This document shows, one piece after another, positions 11,539-22,868 of a stretch of DNA of 64,000 nt. The stretch is taken from positions 1,054,001 to 1,118,000 of the forward strand of contig JAEBUN010000005.1 in assembly GCA_023014365.1 (NCBI GenBank), in the 5' to 3' direction. The notes below the pieces were generated by a model. It searched no databases. It was not told where the DNA came from and was given only the letters and a program-made list of their open reading frames with translations. Every line of letters starts with the position of its first letter. Positions within the stretch are counted from its first letter, which is position 1. Both the position numbers and the translations under genes were made by a program. Source of the stretch: Lepiota brunneoincarnata (Eukaryota; Basidiomycota; Agaricomycetes; Agaricales; Agaricaceae).

Positions 11539-14429
11539 CTATCGCCTTTGCGGACGTTGACGCCCACTCGCTGCAACAACCTTGGCAGCTTTGGTCCCTC
11601 GGGGCGGCGTATAGGGCGATACTTTCAACTCCTGCTCCATCTGTTGTTTCACCGCACTTGCACGCGTCCCACTGATAGGAAACGAGGTCATCTCTGAACT
11701 ACTTGATTCCACAGAGCCTCGACGCGTCTCCTGCGACCGTGAGAAAGGCTGAGATCTAGGGCGTTGAGCATCGAGAGGGACAGGTGTACTAGGAAGGCTG
11801 CCCTTTCCCGATGGTAAACCAAAGGACACCCGTGGCTTTGATTTTTGAGCCGTTCCGGGGCGTGAAGGTAGCGGGGGTGATGTCTGGAGTGTCGTTTGCA
11901 CAGTCTTTCGAGCAAATGCGCGAGCCCGTATCACCAATCCCGGGGCAGGCAGTGGTTGGTGTAGTCGGTTCTGGTTCCGTGCACGCAGGGGGCTCGGACT
12001 TCCGGTGCGGTAAACATTGAACGGTCTTCTGTGTCTTGGAAGTGATTGCAGTGTAAGCCACTGGTCGGGTGAGGAACCATATAGCGCGAGCACTTCTTGT
12101 GCGCTCTTGGATGGCGTATCGTTCGGAGAGTGATTCAATGACCTGATCATTCGGTCGGTTTCAGCATCGTCGCTCTCAAGAGCTGGTCGTCTGGGTTTCG
12201 AATGCACTGAGCGACGTGGGCTGGAGGACAGCTTCCGACGAACTCCGTCCCCGTCCTCTTCGCTGCCATCCGGACCCTCTTCCTGGCTTGCTTCGTCTCC
12301 TTCAGCGCCAGCCTCTACTTCGCCCCTCATAGGCTCGGTTGAATCCGCTCGCATTGTACTCCCTTCGTCCCCACTTTTTTCTTCGCCTTCCTCCTCTTCC
12401 TTCTTCCCAACCGCGGTGCGTTCCCCTTCACCTTCGTCTTCCGTTCCTTCAATTCTTCCCTCGTCCTCCTTCTTATCAGAAGTCCCGGAGACTTTACTTG
12501 TATCATTTGGATCCACCATCAAGAAGTCCGCAACGCTCTGTTCATCTTGCATTGTCTCTGTCAGCGGGGCGGGGGTCACAGTGTTCTCCTTTCGCTCATC
12601 GACATGCTCCAGAGCATTGGTATTGTCTCCACGGGTACGTTCGCGTTCAGCTTCATGTTCTACCTCTCCTTCATGCACAGGATATAAAGCTGCCTCATTC
12701 CCTAGGCGGTGATTATTCCGTCTCCGCCGCTTCGGGGCTTGCAGGGGAGCAGGCTCGACCGAACGAGACCGAGATCGCGTGTTCCTATAAGGCGCCCATG
12801 CAGGCTCATCATCCTCCAGAGCTGCAGCGACTGGCAGTCGACGGGATGGGATCTTGCGGACTGCTTTCTTCATAGGCAAGGGGATAGGGGATGACCGCTT
12901 GTGCGAACTCTCCCGAGTTATAGATGATTCTGCTTGGCCATTGTTGTTTTCCGGAGGCACCAGCCCGAGTGGGATAATCATCGAGTGTGACGATGGCTCA
13001 GTTGCACTGGTGTTGTGGCTCCTTGCACCACTCCTGTGGGCCGATCCAGAACCAGTGAAGAGTGGGCTAGAATGAGCCACATTTCGGAACGAGGTAGACG
13101 GATCGAACGAAGGAGGAACCGTTTGCCTGACATACATATTCGATGGTGGGATTGGCGGAGGCGGAGGTAACATCGGACTGGACCGGTGGACTAACGTGGC
13201 GGTGGGCGGGGGTGTGTGCTGCAAATCATCTTGCCTCTCCTGCGGATGGGGGCCATACTGTACATGCGAAGGTCCTGGAGCGAGGAAGTCGTGTGCAAAG
13301 GGACTCTTATATCGAGGTTCTTCAGTCCCTTGATCAACCTCAGCGGACTTGTTTTTGCCTTTACGAGCGGATGTCGAGGCACGGGTGTGCCCGCTAGACG
13401 GTGCGTGCGTACGAATGGGCTGACCCGGAGTAGAGAGAGCAAGGTCTGAGCCATCCTCATTCTCGATTCGGCGCCGCTTCTTGGGCTTCGCCCCCTTGCC
13501 TAGGGAACTACCTCTGCGGGTCGGTTCTACGCCGAGATCGTACTCTTCTCCTGATTCGTGGCCTGAGCTATTGGCAATTTCAATGATATCGTCATCGGTG
13601 TCCTCGACAGATTTGCGGGCCCATCTGGGATGTTTATTAAAGCGACGGCTAAGACTGTAGAGCGCTGGGGGTTCGGGTGGGTAGCGGGTAGCGTAATCCT
13701 CAATGATAGGATCCAATCGTTCTCGGTTTTTCCTGTAACGCTCACGCCATGACTCCACAGTGTGTCGTTTTGCCCATTTGTGTTCTTGCCTTTGCTCTGC
13801 CTGAAATCACCCAGTGAATCAGCATACGCCAAGGGCTCAAGGACATGGACACCACTCACCATTGCCACAAGCAATTTATAGACACCCGTTGAAAGTCGAC
13901 CACCGTCGTTCGGGTCTGGGATTGTTCTAGATAAGTACCAACAGAGATTATCGTCGTCTTCCCCCGTAAAGTTGACACGCTTTCTGCAATCCAGTTACGG
14001 CCTGCCGAAACAACCCAAGCTAATCCCTTACCTTCCACTGTAGCCACCCATCGGATATCGTTTTGGCACTCGATGTGCATATTCTCGACACCGGATGCAC
14101 GTTTGGACAAAGCTCATAGGCTCAACCACAATATCTCGCAAACGTTTGTCTCTATCGATGGAGTAGCTCGTCTGTAGCTCTACACGAGTGTTCGTGAGCC
14201 TTTTCTCGTTAATGAGCACAGTATCTGCATCATATGCATCATCGAGAACTTTGCCTCCGTGCGACTATATCAAGTTGATCCAGTAACAGCTGTGGAAGGT
14301 AAAAACACGTACCTCAATATTTTTTGTCAGTGTTTGCCTTTGGGACTGATCTCTGATACTTGGGTGAAGGAAAAAGCCAATTGGTTTCCCAGGTTCGCGC
14401 TCGAAAAGACGAGGACCTTGTTCTTCCAT
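11539..14429 (-). CDS. RAP1: Telomere protein RAP1 (BRCT + Myb)
   Basis: Four exons (14313-14429, 14032-14264, 13860-13983, 11539-13800) give 911 residues. Residues about 15-110 form a BRCT domain (IGFFLHPSIRD, ESHGGKVLDD, VVEPMSFVQTCI). Next is the link PMGGYSGRKRVNFTGEDDDN. A RAP1-type Myb domain follows: YLSRTIPDPNDGGR, LSTGVYKLLVAM, then HKWAKRHTVESWRERYRKN. After the Myb comes about 700 residues of low-complexity Ser/Pro/Arg/Glu sequence with KPKKRRR and KRRRR basic patches likely to act in nuclear import. No RCT domain was recognised at the C-terminus, so partner binding may differ from vertebrate RAP1. In fission yeast and vertebrates RAP1 binds telomeres through a TRF-type protein; direct DNA binding here is not shown. 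Confidence 0.88.
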
Positions 14430-15203
14430 GCTGAAGAATTACTAAGTGAAGAGCCTAAATCTGATGAAACAACTTTCGGTATGCGATCAACGCGACCGTC
14501 ACGTGACTTGAAAGAGCGCGCTTGGCATGGCTCAGCACCCTCAAGTGCCCAAGAGCAGCTCCACCATTTCATGTACGCATTGCTGTGAGTTTCTGTGAAA
14601 GTTTCCATGAAAATCCACCGGTGCGTACAGGTCGTCATTAACGCTTTGACGCCCGGGCTCGCCAGACTGTTTGAAGTCTCTTGCCCCGATACCTGACTTT
14701 AGAACCTGATTCGTCGGGTCTGCTGGAACATCGCGACTCCGCTTGAAAACCTTACAATTCCAATTGGTAGTCGTGCGTCCTAGGGATAGCCAGAGAGTAG
14801 CGAACCTGCATCACACACGCGAGTGGCACAAGCTTTATTAGCTACCGTGGCCGACGTACAATGGTGATAATTTAATCCCTGTATCGGACATCTGGGCTGT
14901 ATTCCCCCCCTTCCTTACCTTGCTGGACCTCGAACGCTTATGAATGGGCTTCGAAAAATGAAAATTGTGAAACAAGTATGTATCAATTCCCATGACTATA
15001 CTGCGTCAAGCGACCACATCCTTAAAAGGTCAATGAAACCATACACCCCTAATGACACCGTACGAGATGTGGAGCAAGCCTGGAAGGGCTTGGGAACCGA
15101 TACATGAACTAAACCGATGGCCTTGAATGGGAAAATGACAAGTTTACTCTGCCTGGCCAACTGACGCTTGAATACTGAGGCGAGAGCGAGAAATTCCAAG
15201 GCT
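14430..15203. other. Intergenic region between RAP1 and VCX1-like gene
   Basis: About 770 bp. It carries the RAP1 promoter (next to 14429) and the 3' flank of the exchanger gene. No gene, tRNA or repeat was recognised. Confidence 0.5.
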
Positions 15204-17410
15204 CTAGGAAACCCAGACTAGCGCCACGATCATGAGTTTCAGATTGCAACAAAATCTCAGAAGGAAACATACACGCAAGGGCTATGACCAGATACAGGGC
15301 AAGCAACCTACATCGGCTGTCAAATCAGTCAACCCATAGGCCCCTGAAGCAACTCACATAATGCCTTCCATGTAGTTTGATTTTCCGTCCCTAAAAATAA
15401 CATGCCTCAACCAATGACGGCCAATTTATTGGTCTCATAACTTACTGGATCAACGTATTTGTGAGGAGGACAGAGACAAAGAATACCGCAGTCTGTGGAA
15501 GTTCAGATCTCGCATTGCTTTGCTGAATCAAAAGACTTGCCTCGAAGTTAGCAAAGAAGAGTGTGAGATCGTGTCCGGTGCTGCGAGACAAGTCACATCA
15601 GGTGGGCAAAACCAAGTAGTTGATTCCTTACATCCATCCAACAATAACCAGGAGGGGGACAACCAATGCCGCAATTTGCTGGGGAGCGGTGAGGACAGAA
15701 CCTGTGCTATCAGAGAAAGGGACATACAATTGAGCTACCAACACAAATGCCGATTGTCAGCTCCATTTTGTCTTTCATAGCCATCCAAACGGATGTGGTA
15801 TGTTCAGCTGCGTTGGCCTGGAAGACATGAGCAATTGTTCCTAGAAACATGGAAAAACACATACGACAATGGGTAAAAGTATCAACCCGATGAATTTTTT
15901 TGGGATGTGGTAGCGGTCAGCAGTCTCTTCAATGGAAGCGACCACTACAGCAATCGAGTTAAAACAACCTAATTAAGGCTTCGCGCGCGCACACTCACAG
16001 TAATCCGCACAGAACGCGGTTACAACTGTTACCATGAGCAGGCTAGGAACGACGTCAGCAGAAGAGCAGACACAAAAAGACGCTGAAATAACCTAATTGT
16101 GGCTGAAGGAAGGTTCATCTGGGGTGGCTCTTTCTCCTCCTGGTGCAGGGGTCGCCGTTGTGCTCCGTTTTGACCTAATTCAGCGGCACTGGGCGAATTG
16201 GGAGAATGAGGGGGAGTGGGGTCAAAAAGATATGCATGTGATTTGAGCTGTTACAAGTGGATCGCATCGTGAGTCGACAGCTTTCGGTAATTCGACCCAC
16301 CTGGAAATAGATGTAGATAATGTAGACAGCTAAAAGGATGGCCGAGGTGCCCCTTGAGAGGATTGCCAATCCCTGTGGATCTGCAGAGAGTATATGGTCA
16401 AGCACTGGAACCTTCTGGCCAAGTTTGAAATCCAGCTCACCTCCACTCCCAACAGTTGAATTGTAAGCAGCAGGGATAACTAGGGCTATCGAAACTATGA
16501 GGATGCGACCGGGGGTGAATGAGAACTAGGCTTACTGATGCAGGCCAGAGTCATAAGCTATTTAAACATGGTTAGTTGCTGTTTGCCCCATCCCCAAAGA
16601 GACGGCCTTACCGAACTCGAACTAATAATTCATCCAGTTAGCGAAGTTCCGGATAAGGAACAGCTACATACGCTTGTGCAGCAGTGACCTGAAAGTTGCT
16701 CTCTTGTCTGTAGCAGCCAGCTTGAAACATACCCCTTCAATCCTCTCAAGGTATGCAAACACAGAGTGTAACATACCCGCAAGGAAAGAACATCCGAGCA
16801 CGAGCAAGATGTTAGACAAGATTGATCCGAGCATCTGAGGTTTTAATATGAGCAACCCAAATTGGTTGTGCGAAGAAATTACGCACGGAGGTCTGGACGA
16901 TTTGGAATTCATCTAGATATGAACGTCAGCTAGAATGTGGCACAGCGTTTCCGGCACATACTCTGAAGCAGAGCTGCAACGCCCACGATGATTTCAACCG
17001 CGTTACCAAATGTAGCATTCAAGAGGCCTGCAAGAGTATCGCCGAGTTTAGCAGACATTTGTTCGGTACAATCACCGAGAAGCTGTTGCACAGCACAACA
17101 TGAGGATCACAGAACGCGCGACTGAGACGCGCAACGGACCTTAGCCAGCGGGACAATGGCAAGGAAACTGAAGGTGAAACGCAACGCGGCATCCCAGTTA
17201 AGGTGATGCGCAAAAAAGCTCAGAGGTACAAAGAGAAGGAGGATGTTCAAATAGGTGTTGAAGAAGAGGAACCTATAAGAATCAGCCCAGCCAGGATCCC
17301 TTTCGACCTTGATCAACACAGTGAGGCGATTGTTTGAAGGAAGGGTTGTTATCACTCACTGAATCATTGTGAAGGAGCGGTGTGGTTTCTGAGTGAGTGG
17401 TCGAAGCCAT
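15204..17410 (-). CDS. VCX1: Vacuolar Ca2+/H+ exchanger, VCX1/CAX type
   Basis: A CAX antiporter that loads Ca2+ into the vacuole using the proton gradient. It is heavily split, with about 14 short introns. Exon 1 (17360-17410) reads MASTTHSETTPLLHNDS; exon 2 (17140-17307) gives RDPGWADSYRFLFFNTYLN and FTFSFLAIVPLAK. Then come LLGDCTEQMSAKLGDT and the first alpha-repeat GNAVEIIVGVAALLQ, MLGSILSNILLVLG, QVTAAQA, a 10-nt exon (16612-16621), VPVLDHILSADPQG, IPKKFIGLILLPIV, then the second alpha-repeat ANAAEHTTSV and KDKMELTIGICVGSSI. It ends LALYLVIALA-FWVS. The second repeat shows Ala where most CAX proteins have Gly (GNAAE), at an exon junction. One intron (15493-15540) is GC-AG. Confidence 0.88.
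15493..15540 (-). other. GC-AG intron in VCX1-like gene
   Basis: 48 nt, donor GCAAGT after the codons TTC GAG, acceptor CCACAG. It joins LTLFFANFE to TAVFFVSVLLTN, matching the conserved CAX order. Confidence 0.7.
16612..16621 (-). other. 10-nt micro-exon in VCX1-like gene
   Basis: Flanked by an ATTATTAG acceptor and a GTAAGG donor. It completes an Ala codon and encodes S-S-S, linking QVTAAQA to LMTLACI. CAX proteins have a matching short Ser-rich turn here. Confidence 0.65.
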
Positions 17411-17512
17411 GGAAGCAAAAGAGCGACGCAAGAACTAAAACCCGTTCTTTTAACAACCAGCTACAAAACAAGGCAGTGCAGGTCATGACATCACGTGTGC
17501 CTATTCGTAAAC

Positions 17513-18264
17513 TTATACCCGCATCTCGTCTGCATTATGATCAAGTGGCCCTAGGGACAAATGCGATGCATCCCCGTATTGCACCAACCTCCCTCTCTGT
17601 CCACTCCATTCGATAACAGAGACAGAGGTATTTGGACAGATGGCCATAGCTATTCCCTTTTCGGGCCGCAACCTCCTGCTTCGGATCAGATTCCTCACCA
17701 ACGTGCCAATGAATCCACCATGTGAAACCGCCAAGATATTGTACGGGTCCTCTCGTGGCGGCAGCGAGGCGGTGTGTTTGGCTATATCCTCTTTCCACCA
17801 GGCCATCGCCCGCTCAGCGAACGCTGGCCCAGCTTCTATTGTTGATCCCACCCCCAACGACCCGACTCGTCTGAGCGGTTGTCCTTGTAGCTCACCCATA
17901 AACTCCTTCGGTCAGTAAACCGACGACGATATTATGCACATGTAACACTCACTCGTTCACGCAATCCTTCACGTTCGCAAACCTCTAGATTGGCCTGGTG
18001 CTCCGATATCGCTGCCGCAGTCTATCATAGATAGTCTCAAGATGTGCCTCTGGTCTCAATATCCGCACTCACAGCCGTAGCTCTACTCAAGTCACTCGAA
18101 AATGCTGCATCGAACGCGACAGACCGCAGCGCATGACCCACTGACTTTGCCTGTTCCAATCCAACCTTATTTAAAGGCACATCAAGTTGTCCTTGGATGA
18201 TATTATCCCGGTTCGCGTCCGTCTCTCCGTGTCGGACAAGGTATATTCTTACAGTGATGGTCAT
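17513..18264 (-). CDS. Histidine phosphatase family (phosphoglycerate mutase-like)
   Basis: About 215 residues in three exons. The N-terminus MTITVRIYLVRHGETDANR holds the catalytic RHG motif. Then come GQLDVPLNKVGLEQA and FSSDLSRATA, an intron, TAAAISEHQANLEV and REGLRERFMGELQGQP, and the second catalytic His in ILAVSHGGFIGTLVRNL. The pattern fits the branch 1 phosphatases such as fructose-2,6-bisphosphatase-like and TIGAR-like proteins; the substrate cannot be told from sequence. The exon joins are T-A/T-A-A-A-I and L-R-E-R/E-F-M-G. Met at 18264 was chosen because it directly precedes the first strand; Met codons at 18288 and 18294 are alternatives. Confidence 0.85.
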
Positions 18265-18521
18265 GGAAAGCGACAAAGGATAAACCATTTTCATCTATCA
18301 GAGAGATCAGGACGGATAAAGGGTCATGGACGTTACGTAAACTAGGACTCGAGTTCTCTTGTCTGGAAAAGAGTCGTTATTTTATGCCCCACTTCAGGGC
18401 CCTCCGACGGCCAATTCCCCTGAGCTCGTTCCCGGTACCTTGCACTGGTTCCATACGAATGACCTACATCAAAGACAAAAGTGCAAACCTAACGCGTCAC
18501 TTCTCCCAGTATTTTTTACAC

Positions 18522-21500
18522 TCAAATCGCGGCTGCAATGGCAACGGCTACACTTTTGATCCGATCTTCCGGAAAGATACCTGGAAGGATGTGAATATAC
18601 TGATCGGCTTTCTTCGTTTGTTGCTCTGTTAGGGGCTCCCCGCTCCTTGCTCCAGCATACGCCTTCAAAAATTGATCAATGGGGATCTGATGTCACAGAC
18701 CATACATACCACATTTCCCAGAGCTACAAGAGTACGATACGCGGCTTCGGACTCACTTCTTTCCGTTGCCAGAAGCTTCACATATAACCACAATCGTCAG
18801 TGGGTCCTGTGTAAAAACCGAGGTCAACCTACCCCAAATACCAATACTAGGTATTGGTCCCGCTGGACGCCATCCACGGCCGACCTTGATATCGCACATG
18901 AAACACTGCGATAAAAATGAAAACCATTGCATCAGGAGTCCACTGTGAACTACGTACTTGAACAAGAATGTCGCAAAGGCGACACGCTGTGCTTTGTTCA
19001 GAACAGTGTAAGGAAGTTGTCCGAGAGCCTCGAGAACCTTGGGGAGAGAATGTTCGAGCTGGGTGCCATCATCTCCTAAGCCAGGACTCAGCACTTACTT
19101 GCGTTAACCACGGGCCATTTAGCTTGGCACCCTCCTGCACGGTGTTGGCCAGTGTACGTAGGACAAGCAAGGTATTGGTCTCGCGAGCTTTGGGCAGAGG
19201 CGATGACCAGGGTTCGTTCCACTCCGATGCCTTGAACAATGTCTCAAAAAAACGCTCCCTCAAACTGACCGTATTAAAAACGTCAGGAGAGAACCCAACC
19301 AAGAGCCTGCTGAGGTCAAATACTGCCGTACACTAACATCAGCTAGGGCGATACACCGACTAAAATATTCCTACCAGGAAAGAGCTGCGAGCTCGGCCAA
19401 CGGTCGAGGACCTGAATCACGGTTTCGACGTGATTTTGCGTAAGAGAATTTGACGGTTGACGAGGCGGATTAGCAGTGAAATGGGATAAGTATGCAAAGA
19501 TTTCATCAATTGTGGTTATTTCCTCGGGATACAGAGCGAGATTGGAGGTGGACTGGAGTTCAAACAACCTTATTAGTCCGACTAGGTATACTTAGCATCG
19601 ATTAACCTACAATTTCGTGCTGCAAAGCTTCATTGAACTGGAAAAGTTTTCCCTGCATGGCTTCTACATTGGCTTGCTTAAAGGTGGATGCCGCCATCTT
19701 TCACAAGAGTAATCAGCCTTGGGCCGTGAATTGAACGCCCATACATACCACGGGCAGTATATTGGCGGCGGGGTTGGACGCGGCCGGGGCTGCTGCTGCT
19801 GCAGGAGCCGGTGCCCCATGATTATGGCGTAATGCACCAGTGAACGGGTCCCCGGTGGACGGAGTGGAAGGGGTTGGCACGTCGGCTTGGCCCGTACTCC
19901 TGTAACGTGAAGCACCCGTGAATGGATCCGCATATTCCTCGGCCGACCGGGTAGCCACTGCGCCTGTACTACGATACCTAGATGCGCCTGAATGTCATGA
20001 CGGTTTAAACTCATACCAGCAATATAAAAGTAGATAAGAACCTGTAAAGGGATCGACATACTCGTCACTTCCAGACCCCAAGTTGACACCGGACGTATTC
20101 TTCTCAATAAACTGTACAACCTGGTCGACATAGGATAGAGGGAGCTCATTGGCTTGTAAAAATCTTTGTGCAGCGGCATATGGGTTCTCTGGCATCGCCA
20201 TCAGCTCCAATCGAGCCCGGCACTCAGTCGATAGAATATCGCACCTGCAACATTATATGGCAACTTCAAAGGAGGGACTCCGTCTTGGATGTCAACATCA
20301 AACACGTAGTCATATTCCTTTCCTTCATATAGCTGTTTTCTTCCTGAGCCAACGGCATCCACCACGTCTCCGATCTTCTGCCATTGAGAACTAGTACTGT
20401 CCCACTGTCCCAATAGTCAGTTTCTGGGTTTAACAGCAAACGCGCGGAGACGCACTTGATGAGCTTCGACAACATCTCCATTCCTGATCATCTTGACTTC
20501 GCCTGATTTCTTACCTACGAGGCTGATGAAAGAATGCAAGGCATTGATGAGGTGGCTATCATACCTGGAGTTGATAGGACCTCTGGTCCTGGTAGGTCAC
20601 TCTTCCTCACATCCCCGACCTGCTGGGAAGGCAGTGCCTGAGAAGCAACTTGAGCTTCATATTCCTTCAGGTCTTGTTCCGATGCCCAACGTTTTTCTGA
20701 AGTGCTAAAAATTCGGATGACACCATCACTGCATCCGCTGACAATATCACCATTTGGCATGGTCGAGACCGTCCACACCGAGATGGCAGGGTGAACAATA
20801 ACCTGAGAACATTCACCGTCTTGAGGCGGTCAGATGCCAATTCATGAACTGCCACCGACATGTGCTTACCTTGCCAAATGCGAACAGAGCGGTCCTCACC
20901 GGCAGATACAATGTCGCCGTTTGGTAAAACGGACAAGCTGTAAACGAAAGAAGTATGCCCGGACAGGGTATAAACCAGGTCTCCCCCTAGAGTCCAAACC
21001 CGAACCTCACTATGCGAGGTGAGAATTCGAAAGATCACTGAAGCGTCCGCCGGCATACCTATCATTGGAACATGATGCGAAACCAATATCAGGAATCAAA
21101 GCGAGGCCACGCACGGCATCCTGGTGGCCCGTAAATGTCTGTATTGCTTTGTGCTTTTGCCAAAGCTTGACAGTCTTGTCCGCAGAACCTGACACAAACT
21201 CAACACCAAAAACCGCGAACCATGCTCAAGGAAAATCACCAGTCAAGACCTGCTCATCATCGATTGCTTTGACAGCCCAGACAGATTGTTGGTGCCCCTT
21301 CAAATCGTATGCCAATGTGAAGTTGATCCATACTTTTGCAGTTCTGTTAGTGGTCAGAGCCCAGTACGGGGCTGTGGTGAACGATATACCTGTCCCATGA
21401 CCCTGAGATGATCGATCCACTTGGCGTAGCATCTAATGCGCAGACATTATCCGTATGACCGAGAAGACTGAATGTCGGCTCTTCCTTCGGCGGATCCAAA

Positions 21501-21877
21501 GAGAATATGTTGATCACAGTTTCCTGACCTCCTGTTACAACAAAACCTGTATGCGGTAATGGCAATCAGCGGGATCCTGCCAAGGACTAGGAAAACCTAG
21601 TTGCCTTTTGGTGCGTGGGACGTCGGTGGCAAGTATGCTATGGCATTGACATAGCGTGTACCAGGCCGAAAGATCGTCGCTGGTGAAAATTGACCGTTAT
21701 CTGATCCCTGCCACGAAATCGCGGTTGCGTCGCGCGATGCCGATAGGACGAGGTCATTGTGTGGTGTGCTTAGATCACGCACCTGCGGGAATTTTCAGAG
21801 AAAAATCATGCGCTGTGGGACAGATAACTTACATCGGAGGAGTGGGCCATCAACGTGGCTGATAGCTTGTAAGGCAT
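18522..21877 (-). CDS. DOA1: Ubiquitin-binding WD40 protein DOA1/UFD3 (PLAA)
   Basis: Cdc48/p97 adaptor in ubiquitin turnover and ribophagy. Exon 1 reads MPYKLSATLMAHSSD and splices to VRDLSTPHNDLVLSASRD. Seven WD40 repeats follow, for example VVTGGQETVINIFSL, CALDATPSGSIISGSWD, SADKTVKLWQKHKAIQTF, SVLPNGDIVSAGEDRSVRIW and NGDIVSGCSDGVIRIFS. The PFU ubiquitin-binding domain includes QWDSTSSQWQKIGDVV and YEGKEYDYVFDVDI. A linker with repeated Y-x-DPFTG units (near 19800-20080) leads to the PUL armadillo domain (FQFNEALQHE, LFKASEWNEPWSSPLPKA, RETNTLLVLRTLANTVQEG). It ends IFPEDRIKSVAVAIAAAI. About 14 introns. Convergent or tandem context gives no further clue. Confidence 0.9.
19800..20085 (-). 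repeat. Degenerate DPFTG-unit repeats in the DOA1 linker
   Basis: At least four imperfect copies of a short unit ending D-P-F-T-G (for example YVDPFTGS, YADPFTGASRYRSTG, GDPFTGALRH) lie between the PFU and PUL domains. DPFTG-type repeats are also seen in other DOA1/PLAA linkers. Confidence 0.6.
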
Positions 21878-22868
21878 TGGCAGTGGTCGCAACAGGGTGG
21901 GGAAAGCTGGGCAACTTGAGTGTTACAAGAGTGTAGACGGGAGCTAGCAAAGGCAACGTGAGGTCACACCCGATGGAGTGGTTATATGGATTTGGTGTTC
22001 GCAAATACTTCGCGGGGGGTTCTGATTTGCATAGATAAGATAGACAAACACAAGTCACAAATCATTCTTTAGCTCTTTAAGGAACCCTGTGAAGGCGCGA
22101 CCATCCCATGGTAAGTAGGAGTGTATAGATACCGCGCTGTTACAACTTCTGCCACTGAAGATGTGCACCACACTAACGAGCCCAGGCTGTCGTAAAAGCA
22201 ACAGACGGGAGATACGGAGGTGTATACTATGCCGTGCACCATTAATCCATCTCCTGCGAGGGCCTCCCTGGCACTAACCACCAGTCATGTACGGGATCCT
22301 AGTGGCGATCAAAGACCAGTGAGGGGATACAAATTTCTTGGTTGCAGCACGTGGGCTTATATCAGTGATTTAGGGCCGGCATCAAGGCTTCCGCGGTGGG
22401 TTCTCATGTCATACCCCCCGCAATGCAAAGGCCACTTGATCATGTTGCACGTCGTACGCCCAGCACAGAAGAACCACAGTGAAGCAATAATAGACATAGG
22501 GATTCAGGCATGATTAAGTCCAACGTTATCTGCTCCGACCTTTCCACGAAAACGAGCGTGCTAGCCCGAGGAGCCGGTCAACCTCTTATTCTGCAAGGTC
22601 GACCCCAGTTGTGACGGATATTTTGATTCTTTTGTTAGCTGAGGCGTCCCGAACTTCCGTGCCAGGTCTTTTGGTACCGTGAACTGACGCAGTTTGCGGG
22701 GAAATGTCGGCTACCATGTATATATCGTCTTGCATTTGACTTTCATTTGCGGCAGAGTGTATAGGTTCAAAGGCTTCAGGTGTATTATCCCTTTTGACGG
22801 GCTTAGGACCTGAGCACGAGTTATATTTAGCGACCTAAGGAGCCAGGTATCAGAAAGTGCCATTGTTC
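21878..22868. other. Intergenic region between DOA1 and HOP1
   Basis: About 990 bp. Contains the DOA1 promoter and the 3' flank of HOP1. Only short unsupported frames; no RNA gene or repeat recognised. Confidence 0.5.
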
